Source: a virus
DNA: 64,000 nt
Virus record (IMG/VR): IMGVR_UViG_3300028372_000002
Span: 1 to 64,000 of that record
Direction: 5' to 3' (one strand)
The notes under the pieces are model-generated. The model ran no database searches. It had not been told where the DNA came from and saw only the letters and a program-made list of their open reading frames with translations. Position numbers and translations under genes: made by a program. This document shows, piece after piece, positions 47,312-56,300 of the stretch (within the stretch, counting starts at the first letter, position 1; each line of letters opens with the position of its first letter).

Positions 47312-47341
47312 TTGACGTTGGGGTCGGTTTGCGAATAGAAT
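47312..47341 (+). promoter_or_regulatory. Sigma70-type promoter candidate
   Basis: TTGACG 47312-47317, 18-base spacer, TAGAAT 47336-47341, placed in the divergent gap before the SWIM gene. It would drive the plus-strand run that begins at 47366. Confidence 0.55.
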
Positions 47342-47365
47342 ACCCAGCGAGCCGCAAGGATCTAT

Positions 47366-48121
47366 ATGAATAAGAAACCTATACATAAAGAGAAGCGTAA
47401 CCCTCTTTACAGTTGGCTATACACGCCATCTTGTACGGGGATGGTCGTAAGGAGTACCGGAAAAACGAGAGAGAGGGCTTTGAATATCATTTCGAAGCGA
47501 CACATCTTCTGGTTTAGGCCATCTCACAATCGCGTCGACGCCGTTGTGAGAGGGTCAGAGAAGGACTATCTGGTCAATCTGGACTTTGAACACCATCACT
47601 TTGGCGACTTCGTGGACGGTAGTATGCTTTGTGATTGCGAAGCCTTTACCTTCAGGGATGGGCCTTGTAAGCACATTGTTGCTGTCGCTGCCGAAGCTAT
47701 AACGCGCATCGAGGGTGGTGACGCCACCACTTGGATGCGAGAGGTGTGTTCAGAGTCTAGAAATAGTGGCGAGCAGTACAAGCCGTGGGAACGCAAGCCT
47801 CAGATTGATGAGGAAATAGCAAAAGTGCACAATGCTACCGTGGAGGTGGTTAAGAAGCATCGAAAGGAAATTCGATGCTACTCCCTCAAGAGCGGCATGT
47901 TTTGGACAGGATCCCTGCCCTTGCCTGAGATAGGAGAGAGCATAAAGGCCAAGCTCCCTACCGGTGACGAGATCGATGCAGAGGTTCTGCGTGAATTCAG
48001 TGAGGACGAGAACAGTATGTTGGGCTATTGGGTTCGGCTAGAAGACGCCCCTGATATTTACAAAAACGACGAGATCGTGTTGTATGGATCCGAGATGATC
48101 AGGAGGGCCTCCGATGATTGA
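47366..48121 (+). CDS. SWIM zinc-finger protein
   Basis: 251 residues from ATG 47366. CDCEAFTFRDGPCKH near residues 89-103 fits the SWIM pattern CxCx(n)CxH, which binds zinc and contacts DNA or protein in helicase and transposase partners. The N-terminal 85 residues are basic; the C-terminal 90 residues look like a beta barrel. It overlaps the next gene by eight bases. Role unknown. Confidence 0.78.
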   Translation: MNKKPIHKEKRNPLYSWLYTPSCTGMVVRSTGKTRERALNIISKRHIFWFRPSHNRVDAVVRGSEKDYLVNLDFEHHHFGDFVDGSMLCDCEAFTFRDGPCKHIVAVAAEAITRIEGGDATTWMREVCSESRNSGEQYKPWERKPQIDEEIAKVHNATVEVVKKHRKEIRCYSLKSGMFWTGSLPLPEIGESIKAKLPTGDEIDAEVLREFSEDENSMLGYWVRLEDAPDIYKNDEIVLYGSEMIRRASDD

Positions 48122-48326
48122 GGTTCCCAAAAACCCCCGATCGTCTCTTAGTGAAGATGCATGGCGCACACTGATGTCTGTATCTTTAGATGAGGGGAAA
48201 AGCATGAAGGCGGTCGTGAGTGAGCTTATCTGCTCAACCTATCCTGAGCATGTACCGCCCCCAAAGTTAGTTGAAGGTCAGATTGAAATGCTCCCGGAAA
48301 ACGAAAAGGATGGAGATGAAAGATAA
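48114..48326 (+). CDS. Unknown small protein
   Basis: 70 residues from ATG 48114, overlapping the SWIM gene by eight bases. The first 45 residues resemble a short ribbon-helix-helix (SLSEDAWRTLMSVSLDEGKSM), which is a tentative reading. Overlaps the next gene by 11 bases. Confidence 0.62.
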   Translation: MIEVPKNPRSSLSEDAWRTLMSVSLDEGKSMKAVVSELICSTYPEHVPPPKLVEGQIEMLPENEKDGDER

Positions 48327-48540
48327 CCAAAAGTTAGTTTTCCCGGGGACAGCTGATGGAGAGTACAAGTTTCTCAAATGCCCCCTACTAGGGGAGTTGA
48401 GATGCACACTACTGTGCGAGACAGTCTGCGCCGATACCGGCTGGGCAGACAACAAGTCCAAGCGGGTTCGTTCTGAATGCGAGAGCTGGAAGAAATATAG
48501 AGAACTCCAACAAGAGGAAGAAGATGTCGAGAATAGCTAG
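48316..48540 (+). CDS. Small cysteine-rich protein
   Basis: 74 residues from ATG 48316 with AAAAGGATGGAG upstream; the frame is open from 48271. Five Cys residues between about 23 and 55 could bind a metal or iron-sulfur cluster. The C-terminus is acidic. Overlaps the next gene. Confidence 0.6.
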   Translation: MKDNQKLVFPGTADGEYKFLKCPLLGELRCTLLCETVCADTGWADNKSKRVRSECESWKKYRELQQEEEDVENS

Positions 48541-48814
48541 CATGTCCGCCACCAAGCTCAAAAAAGACACCGTTGAAGGGATGAGGGTAATCAAAAGAGC
48601 CCATCAGCTCGACGAGAAAGCCACAGAACGTGTTGGTCGAGCTGTATATAAGACTCTTGAGACGGCTCCATCAAGACTGACAATCAGCCAGACCCTGTAT
48701 GACGTTGTCGATATGGACGGCACTCATCGAGAGATGACCAAGCGGCAGGCAAAGAAAGCCTACTCGCCGAGGCAGGTCCGAAGAGCGCTCAAGCAAACCC
48801 GTAGGAATGCATGA
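48524..48814 (+). CDS. Small basic protein
   Basis: 96 residues from ATG 48524 (ATG 48542 is also in frame). Arg/Lys-rich, helical, no motif; possible nucleic-acid binding. Last of four overlapping genes that begin with the SWIM protein. Confidence 0.65.
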   Translation: MSRIASMSATKLKKDTVEGMRVIKRAHQLDEKATERVGRAVYKTLETAPSRLTISQTLYDVVDMDGTHREMTKRQAKKAYSPRQVRRALKQTRRNA

Positions 48815-48897
48815 CTTTTGTTTTGGTCACGGGTAGTAATGCATAGTGCTGATCAACTGCTTGATCTCCATGCGGGATCAACACAAGGAGGTAGGTG

Positions 48898-49137
48898 ATG
48901 GAAAACACCATCAACGACAATCAAGATGAAGCTTTCGATCGTCTGGTCGAGATGGGCGGGGAGGACAAGTGGATCCCTAGAGACAACCTGTCTGTCCATC
49001 ACAATACGGTAAAAGCTCTCGCTCGCCGCAAGCTTGTCCAGCTGAGGGAGTTTGATGGCAAAGAGTACGTAGCCGTAGCAGGTGTCATTTTACCTCCACT
49101 CATGGAGAGTGGACGGGATGAGGCGTGCTCTGCCTGA
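48898..49137 (+). CDS. Small winged-helix-like protein
   Basis: 79 residues from ATG 48898, with a near-perfect AAGGAGGT upstream. LSVHHNTVKALARRKLVQLREFDGKEYVAV resembles the recognition helix and wing of a small winged helix. DNA binding is inferred. A GCGCTC/GAGCGC hairpin follows, before the endolysin. Confidence 0.62.
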   Translation: MENTINDNQDEAFDRLVEMGGEDKWIPRDNLSVHHNTVKALARRKLVQLREFDGKEYVAVAGVILPPLMESGRDEACSA

Positions 49138-49215
49138 TGTTACAGTTAGCCTTATGCGTTATGTCACTTGCTTATCTTGTAGCGCTCTATCTTCGAGCGC
49201 GATAGTGAGGTTTTT

Positions 49216-50103
49216 ATGAGTCCGGAAAAGTACAACGCAAAATTTGTCCCGATATTTGCTCCAGATGGTTTTCCGGATACTTGGAAGCATGACGCCAAGG
49301 CGCTCTACGGTGATGATCCGTCTGATGCCCTATTTACCGCAGCCCTGAAAGAGGTTCAGCATAAGCTTGGCCTGAAGGTAGACGGATACTGCGGACCCGC
49401 TACAATCGATGCCATGGCCGATTTCGATCGTGGCCTAATGTGCCGTGACCCCAATACGAACGGAAGTATTGTAGTAGGGCCTAAGAGTTACCGTGTGCCT
49501 TTTCCCGTAGTTACGTACTTTGATGATTTTACCATCGGAGACACCGTAAGTAGGGTGAGGAAAACCCCTGTCAGCTCTATCGTGACCCACTACGATGTTA
49601 GCTATAGCGCTCGAAGCACTGAGGAAATACTCCAGAACCGTGGGTACTCCACTCACTTCATTATAGATGGTGATGATAAGGGTACGATCTATCAGTGCCA
49701 TAACCCTACCACGCGAGTGGCTGTTCATGCTGGTTCATTTAATAGCCGCTCGATAGGCGTCGACCTGAATAATCCAGCCTCACCGAAGTATCAAAAGGCT
49801 GATGCGAAGAGGCGCGGCCGAGAGCGTCAAATCGTCGAGCTTCAGATCAACGAATCAGGCTATCGCCGCCTGTCCTATTTCCCAGAGCAAATTCAATCCT
49901 TCAACGCTTTACTTGATGTCCTGTGCAAGTCTACGTCCGTACCTCGGATGTGTCCCCGGGATGACCAAGGCAAACCTATCGTAGGTGTATTTCTGAACGC
50001 CGACAGTTTCGAAGGCATCCTCGGGCACTATCACCTGACCCGAAGAAAGTCGGACCCAGCTCCACTGGATTGGGATGCTGTCTGCCCGAACGCTAATACT
50101 TGA
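49216..50103 (+). CDS. Endolysin: N-acetylmuramoyl-L-alanine amidase
   Basis: 295 residues from ATG 49216. A peptidoglycan-binding domain is at residues about 40-75 (VQHKLGLKVDGYCGPAT). The amidase_2 fold follows: THYDVSY near 122 (first zinc His), HAGSFNSRSIGVDL near 173 (second His), and GHYHLTRRKSDPAPLDW near 271-287 (last ligand region). It cleaves the bond between MurNAc and L-Ala to lyse the cell. No signal peptide, so release needs a holin. The likely spanin lies 14 kb away at 35067. Confidence 0.9.
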   Translation: MSPEKYNAKFVPIFAPDGFPDTWKHDAKALYGDDPSDALFTAALKEVQHKLGLKVDGYCGPATIDAMADFDRGLMCRDPNTNGSIVVGPKSYRVPFPVVTYFDDFTIGDTVSRVRKTPVSSIVTHYDVSYSARSTEEILQNRGYSTHFIIDGDDKGTIYQCHNPTTRVAVHAGSFNSRSIGVDLNNPASPKYQKADAKRRGRERQIVELQINESGYRRLSYFPEQIQSFNALLDVLCKSTSVPRMCPRDDQGKPIVGVFLNADSFEGILGHYHLTRRKSDPAPLDWDAVCPNANT

Positions 50104-50159
50104 ATATGTGCACTGGTCATGATTATTTTTATATGAACCTAACTAAACAAGGAGACGTT

Positions 50160-50396
50160 ATGAGCGATCAAAAAAATAACGAAGTGCAGGAGCGGCCACT
50201 ATGTCTAGGTGGCTTCACCAGCAAAGAGCAGGCTCAGGCTGAGAGAGCCCTCGGTAAATCAGGATTTCTAACCGAAGAGCTTCCCGCCGGTGGTCTTACC
50301 CAAGAATCCTTTGACGGCCCTCCGCCTGCTGGCGACGAGTCGGATTCCGAGGAAGAAGGAGAGTCGGATTCAGGTACTGAGGAAGATGACGAGTGA
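50160..50396 (+). CDS. Small acidic-tailed protein
   Basis: 78 residues from ATG 50160 (CAAGGAGA upstream; the frame is open from 50100). The last 20 residues are mostly Asp, Glu and Ser, probably disordered. Overlaps the UDG gene by four bases. Function unknown. Confidence 0.68.
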   Translation: MSDQKNNEVQERPLCLGGFTSKEQAQAERALGKSGFLTEELPAGGLTQESFDGPPPAGDESDSEEEGESDSGTEEDDE

Positions 50397-51094
50397 GCTT
50401 AGACGAGTTCGGCGACCTCATTGTTTGCTCTAGCTTGAAGTGTGCCTCATGTGAGCTGGGTCGTAAGTCTAGGTTCGATCCGCCACTCAAGCACATCAAT
50501 CGCTTCTCTGAAGATGAGATTGAAGAAGGCAAGCACCTCCAACGGGTCATGGGGTTTGGTTACGAGGGATGCCCCATAATCTTAGTTGGCGAGTATCCTC
50601 GGGATATTGAGGATGACTCAGCAAATCACGGTGCGTTCGGGGTTGCAGAGGCCGAGTTTTTGAGCAAGACGTCTGGCCCCCTTAAGCCGGTTTTACGGGC
50701 GGTTCAGCGAGTAGGTATTCCATCTAGGGCTGTTTACAGCACAAGTGCAATCAAGTGCGCAGTACCCAAAGGCGCTGAAGCAGAGGCTAGGCATAAGTCC
50801 TCGTGCCTAGTGAACCATCTAGGGGTTGAGATCGAGCATATCGAACCCGCTGTAATTTGGGTGACAGGTGCAGTGGGCATGGATATGGTACGAAGACATT
50901 TCAAGCCATCTGACGTACCAAAATTATCGCCCGGTCAATTTCACATTTTCAAAGCGCCCAAGATATGGAGATTCCAGACAATAATGATCTTGAGAACCCA
51001 TCACCCCTCTCAAGTGAAGATAGGTACGGCGAGTTACGAAGGTATCGAGATGGGTTGCCTGAAGATGATGGATTACCTCGCGAACGCACTTTAG
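50393..51094 (+). CDS. Uracil-DNA glycosylase, family 4-like
   Basis: 233 residues from GTG 50393. Fe-S ligand pattern: KCASCELGRKSR (C17, C20) plus TSAIKC near 121 and SSCLVNHLG near 139. ILVGEYP stands where GE(A/G)PG is usual, and THHPS near 208 matches the HPS motif. It removes uracil from DNA. Together with the dCTP deaminase at 62882, which feeds dUTP/dTTP pools, this suggests control of uracil in phage DNA. The altered motif I leaves activity uncertain. Confidence 0.78.
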   Translation: MSLDEFGDLIVCSSLKCASCELGRKSRFDPPLKHINRFSEDEIEEGKHLQRVMGFGYEGCPIILVGEYPRDIEDDSANHGAFGVAEAEFLSKTSGPLKPVLRAVQRVGIPSRAVYSTSAIKCAVPKGAEAEARHKSSCLVNHLGVEIEHIEPAVIWVTGAVGMDMVRRHFKPSDVPKLSPGQFHIFKAPKIWRFQTIMILRTHHPSQVKIGTASYEGIEMGCLKMMDYLANAL

Positions 51095-51387
51095 ACGGCC
51101 GACAAATTCATCGTATACCAGAGAGTGGTATACCTCTAAAGCCCTTGTCTAGGCGTCAGATTATCTACGGACGGTGGCACTCCTTTTGTGCTTGGTTGTT
51201 TTACTGGCTGTACGGATGGTTGCTCTGGAAGGGTCTGAGGAAGCTTGGCGCGAAGCATCTCAAGAAAGCATTTTTCTTCACAGATGGAAAAGTGCCCCTC
51301 ACTGATGAGTCGATAAGAAGGAATGGAGTGAATGCCGATCACAGGCACCTTGATAGGGAGGTGTCTATTACGGATGATTCTGGTTGA
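50965..51387 (+). CDS. Overlapping membrane protein ORF
   Basis: 140 residues from ATG 50965; its first 130 bases overlap the UDG gene in another frame, so a later start is possible. A transmembrane helix lies near residues 72-92 (FCAWLFYWLYGWLLW). No good Shine-Dalgarno at 50965. The free part (51095-51387) supports a real gene. Could be a holin-like protein given the nearby endolysin, an inference from topology. Confidence 0.5.
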   Translation: MEIPDNNDLENPSPLSSEDRYGELRRYRDGLPEDDGLPRERTLDGRQIHRIPESGIPLKPLSRRQIIYGRWHSFCAWLFYWLYGWLLWKGLRKLGAKHLKKAFFFTDGKVPLTDESIRRNGVNADHRHLDREVSITDDSG

Positions 51388-51446
51388 CCTAATATGACCT
51401 ATCGAGCACAATGCCGACGACAATAAAAAGGGCAAAGGAATCATTC

Positions 51447-53324
51447 ATGGATGACTCAAAGACCCTTTCGTCCCTAGATCCAGATCAGCGCACTGTTGTC
51501 ACACATGATGGCAGTGATTGCCTTGTTCTTGCTGGGGCCGGAAGTGGTAAAACTAGATCTCTGGAAAGTCGCGTAGCTTGGCTTATTGAGCAGGGGCAAT
51601 CACCTCACAGAATTGTTGCCTTCTCCTTCACTAGGCGAGCAAGCAGCGAGCTAAAGGAAAGGGTGGCGCGTACTCACCCGCGTGCTCACGAGGTGCACAT
51701 AGGAACCTTTCATTCGCTGTGTCTCGGCTTCCTTAAGGAGTACATGGGGCATCTTACGCCCTTGCACCCGTCAGACGCGAGGCGGATCATCAGGCGGCAG
51801 TTCTCTGACGTCAGGTGGAATAGCGAGCTGCCAGCAGGATATGTTCTTGCGTTATTTGACGCCGCAAAGAGCAAGGGGCTTGAAGAGACGGAGTTTTACG
51901 AATTCTTCGCGGAGGCCAACAGTAAGCAAGCCTCAAAGATGATGCAGATATTAGCCTCCTATGAGACCTACAAGCAGGCTAATTCGCTAGTCGACTTTGC
52001 GGATATGATATGGAGGTTCTGGAGGATGCTCCGGGGCGATGACAGGGTAAGGAACAGCACTAGAGAGCGATTTGATCATGTGCTGGTGGATGAGGTGCAG
52101 GATCTGAACCCTGTTCAGATCTACGTTGCTGATCTGATGACAGCCCCTGAGTCATCGCTGTTCATGGTGGGCGACCAAAGACAAAGTATTTACGGATTCA
52201 GAGGCGTAAATCTAGACGTGCTGGACGAGGTCGCTGACAAGAGGGACATGAAGAGGCTTTCGCTTACGCGGAACTACAGATGTGCAAAGGGCATTGTTAC
52301 TGTATCCAACTCTCTCATCGAATATGCAGATCGCGCTTTCCCGCCTATGGATAGTCAGCGAGATGATTGGGGGGAGGTCAGGAGTTATGTGTTTGAGGAC
52401 TCCAATGCAGAAGCTCTGTTTGTGGCTAATTCCATCAAAAAAGATGTTGAGGGCGGTACATCACCGGACGAGATTGCCTGTATTTACAGGACGAATGCTC
52501 AGTCCCAATACCTAGAGGCATCCCTGAACGGCGTGGCCATCCCCTACGAGGTGAGTGGCCATAATAACTTCTTTCAGTCCCGAGAAGTGATGGATGCAAT
52601 AGCCTACCTCAAGATTGCATCTAACCCCCGAGATCTTGAAGCTCTCCTAAGGGTTTACAGCAGCCCATCGAGGTACTTGGGAAGAAAGTTCGCTGAGGCC
52701 GCTAAGGATGTATGGGAGGAATCCCCAAGCATAGACGTCTATGATGCACTAGATGTCGTTGCCTCTCGCATCTATCGCTCAAGAAGATCTATTCTCACGC
52801 TTAAGAGCGACATCGCAGACTTAGCAAAAATGATAGCATCGGGTGCCAACACTCAGAGAGTCCTTCAGGATGTGTACGCGGTTAGGTCTTTGGTGGATAC
52901 ATCTAAGACGTTCTATGACGTATATGCGGATTGGGAGGACCACAGGGGAGAGAACCTCGATGCCCTCCTAGATCTGTCTCATGTAATTCCAAGTGTGGAG
53001 GACATGATTTCTTTCGCTGAGGTCAATGCCCAGAGCCGAAGTGATGCAGATGGAGAGCGCGTCAAGCTTCTCACTATTCATCGCTCGAAAGGTCTGGAGT
53101 TCAAGAAGGTCTATTTCGTAGGATGTACTGAGCGCATCGTTCCTCACCAGCTGGGTGAGGTTTCCGAGGAAAGAAGATGCGCCTATGTGGCGATGACCCG
53201 CGCAAAGGACGAACTTGTTATCACATCGTCTCGAAACGCGTTCGGGAAACGAGCAGGTCCTAGCCGATTCTTTGCGGAACTTGGATCCACACCAGCCCCT
53301 CCCTCCATAGATGACGTATCATGA
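51447..53324 (+). CDS. UvrD/Rep-like SF1 helicase
   Basis: 625 residues from ATG 51447 (AAAGGA upstream; ATG 51411 lacks one). AGAGSGKT (Walker A, near residue 30), DEVQD, VGDQRQSIYGFRG, LTRNYRC, LTIHRSKGLEF and YVAMTRAKDEL follow in the SF1A order. A 3'-5' DNA helicase for repair or replication restart. No nuclease domain. It overlaps the SNF2 gene by ATGA, so the two are co-translated. Confidence 0.9.
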   Translation: MDDSKTLSSLDPDQRTVVTHDGSDCLVLAGAGSGKTRSLESRVAWLIEQGQSPHRIVAFSFTRRASSELKERVARTHPRAHEVHIGTFHSLCLGFLKEYMGHLTPLHPSDARRIIRRQFSDVRWNSELPAGYVLALFDAAKSKGLEETEFYEFFAEANSKQASKMMQILASYETYKQANSLVDFADMIWRFWRMLRGDDRVRNSTRERFDHVLVDEVQDLNPVQIYVADLMTAPESSLFMVGDQRQSIYGFRGVNLDVLDEVADKRDMKRLSLTRNYRCAKGIVTVSNSLIEYADRAFPPMDSQRDDWGEVRSYVFEDSNAEALFVANSIKKDVEGGTSPDEIACIYRTNAQSQYLEASLNGVAIPYEVSGHNNFFQSREVMDAIAYLKIASNPRDLEALLRVYSSPSRYLGRKFAEAAKDVWEESPSIDVYDALDVVASRIYRSRRSILTLKSDIADLAKMIASGANTQRVLQDVYAVRSLVDTSKTFYDVYADWEDHRGENLDALLDLSHVIPSVEDMISFAEVNAQSRSDADGERVKLLTIHRSKGLEFKKVYFVGCTERIVPHQLGEVSEERRCAYVAMTRAKDELVITSSRNAFGKRAGPSRFFAELGSTPAPPSIDDVS

Positions 53325-56300
53325 GTAAGTCCATATCACCCTCGGATCTTGTCTCGTTCATTTCCGAGCTGTTTGAGTTTAATGACAGGCCCGGATCCCT
53401 TGTTGCTTTTCCGGCGGCCAAGCCTGAGTGGCTAGATGGCATACCATCTAACCATGATGTCATCTGTGTTTCTGAGCACGTCCAGTCAGAGTCTCAAGAC
53501 GGTCGCGTTTTAGTTGGGCGTTCTTTTTACAGGGCCGTTCCATTTAGCGCGGACTTCTATATAGCCATAGGGAAGTCCGGCGTCATCGAGGCTCCGATGC
53601 TGAGCTTGCAGTCTGCTCGGTTCGGGCCATTTGGTCCTTCGAGCCGCTCAGACATAGAGCCAGCACTGATCGAAACCTGTCTATCTGGGGCTAGGCGCTT
53701 TGCCTGTGCTTTGGTCCCGCGACGATTCATTGTCGGCGATGCGTTTGCAAAGGTTCGGGCGTGGGTGAGAGCCAGCTCGGCCGCTGAGGCGCTCCGGGTG
53801 TCCATTGATTCCGGTGTAATCGACGGTTTTGGTGACCACATGATGCTGATGGTATGGCATGTGGGTCAGTCCTCGAAGAGAGACAAGCCCGTATGGGCGA
53901 GGGTTCAGAAGCCGGATGACTTCGACGACGTGATTGTTGACTGGCAACGATCGAACTGGAGAGCTGCACTTTTCGATGAATACAAGCGAATCAGACTCTC
54001 CGGTAAGTGCTCAATGCCTGAGGATTTCATGCGGGATGAGCCTGATTTCCGGGTGGAATTCAGGTCTGACGATTCGCCCGTGGCGTCTGAGAGGCTCAAG
54101 GTGTGTGTCGACGGCAACGGTGGGGCGCTACGTCTGGTAGCCCAAGACGATGGCGCTCTTGCTTCCCTGAGAGCTGCAAAGAGGATGCTTGGGACCAAAC
54201 GAGACCAAGTAAGCAAGCAACGAGTACCAACGTTAGACTTTCGCCTGCGCGCAAGGTGGCTTGTCAGACAGGATAACGGCCTCGACAAGATAGTAGATGT
54301 CCTTGAGAGCTTCGGGTTTGACGTCGAGATCTCCGACGACGTACCGGGATGGCTTCAAAGCATCAACAACCGATACCGGCGAGAGATAGCTCCCTTCGAA
54401 CAGAACATTCAGGTAGATGATGGCTGGGAATGCCTTCATCAAGAGAGGGGTGTAGAGAGTGCTCTCTCAGATCTCTATCAGAACAACCTGAAGCGGCTAG
54501 ACACTGATCTTCCGTGGCCACTGTGGAAGTTTCAGGAGAGGGACGTCGCCAGAATGCTGTGTAAACCGAACTCGATGTATGCTGCTTTTATGGGTGCCGG
54601 AAAAGCCTCTACTCTGGACGCTAAAATCCTGACCCCTTCTGGCTGGGTCAGGATGGGCGACATCACTATAGGTGATCACGTAACTGGACGAGACGGTAAG
54701 CCTCATAAAGTCGTCGGCGTGTACCCGCAAGGAAAAAAAGAGGTTTATCGAGTTACCTTCTCTGATGGCGCATCAACGGAGTGCTGCGACGAGCATTTGT
54801 GGAACGTAATGTCACCTCAGTTGAAGAATCAAAGCAAAGGAGGCTACGAGAGATGGCAAACTAAGTCCCTTCGACAGATCATGGATGAGGGCCTTAGAGA
54901 TAGGTGGGGCAATCTCAAGAACTTCATCCCAATGGTGGAGCCCGTTGAGTTTACCCCTGAAAGAGATCTTCCTGTCGATCCTTATCTCCTTGGTCTTCTT
55001 CTGGGAGATGGTTATCTCGGTAAAACCACGCCATCAATCTCAACGGCTGACGAGGCTATTATAAAGGAGGTAGCTAGACTCATCCCATCCGGTATGGAGG
55101 TTGTCTATTCTTCTGGATATGACTACCGACTCGTTAACTATGGGGAGCGCGTAAACCCACTCTATGAGCATCTTGATGATTTGGGCGTTGCTGGGAAGCT
55201 AGCTCAGGATAAATCTGTTCCGGAAAGATACCTCTATGCCTCTATCGAAGACAGGCTTTCACTCCTTCATGGGCTGATGGACTCTGATGGTACACCATCT
55301 CGACTAGCAGCTACTTTCTGTAGCGTTAGCAAAAAGCTAGCGGAGGATATGACCCACTTAGCAAGGAGTCTTGGTGGTACAGCTACTATCAAATCCCGAC
55401 AAACATCCTATACCCACAATGGACACAAGCGAAAAGGGCGTATGTCTTGGAGGGTTAGGGTTCGCCTTCCAGAGGGGATTCCTCTTTTCAGACTCAAGAG
55501 AAAACTGGATCTTGTCGAAGGCAAAGGTAAGCCAGACCCCACTAGATCTATCACGTCTATAGAAGCCGTGGGCGAAAAGGAGTGCCAGTGCATACAGGTA
55601 GATGCGGACGATCAACTATATGTAACCGATGACTTTATTGTAACTCACAACACCCGCCTATCGATGTCTTACATCTGGATGCGCGGAGGCCGAAGAAATT
55701 TGGTGGTTCTTCAGTCCAGATTGATTGATGAGTTCATTGAGGAAGCTGAGAAGATTGGATTTCCCCTCGAAGACATACATGTCATCGAGCAGATCGAAGA
55801 CGCTGAGCCCGAAAACCTAAAGAGACTCAACCTCATCTCCTACTCCAAGGTCTGGAAGCAGGTAGGTAACAGTGTCAGACCGCTTCCGGAGGACGCACCC
55901 AAGTCTGCCAAGCCAGATGCCTGCAAGACAATAGCGCACGTCTTGAGGAAGACTAGGTTCAACAGCCTCATATTTGACGAGGCTCACTATCTCAAGGGTG
56001 GACCGTCAACGATGCAAGCGCGCTACTCTATGCTTTTCAGATCTAAGCACGTCTTGCTGATGTCAGGAACGGTAGCCAGAAACTATCCAAGAAACCTGTA
56101 TCCGCTCATGGTCCGGGCATTCGGGTCTTCCTCGACGTCATGTCAGTGGGCATACGGCATCCCGGTCGAACATCCAGACAAAGCAGACTCGTGCACTTCT
56201 GGCACAAGGGTTTTCAGCGATAAGTTCGTCGAAACCACCTATGTGAGTTCGCAATTCTCAGAGACATCAGAGGGACCCAAGGGCCGGGAGCTACCAAAGG

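Noticed and set aside
51300-51330. CTGATGAG motif resembling a hammerhead core
   Set aside because: It lies inside a coding frame, with no GAAA-stem partner upstream or downstream; the same holds for CTGATGAGG near 59748.
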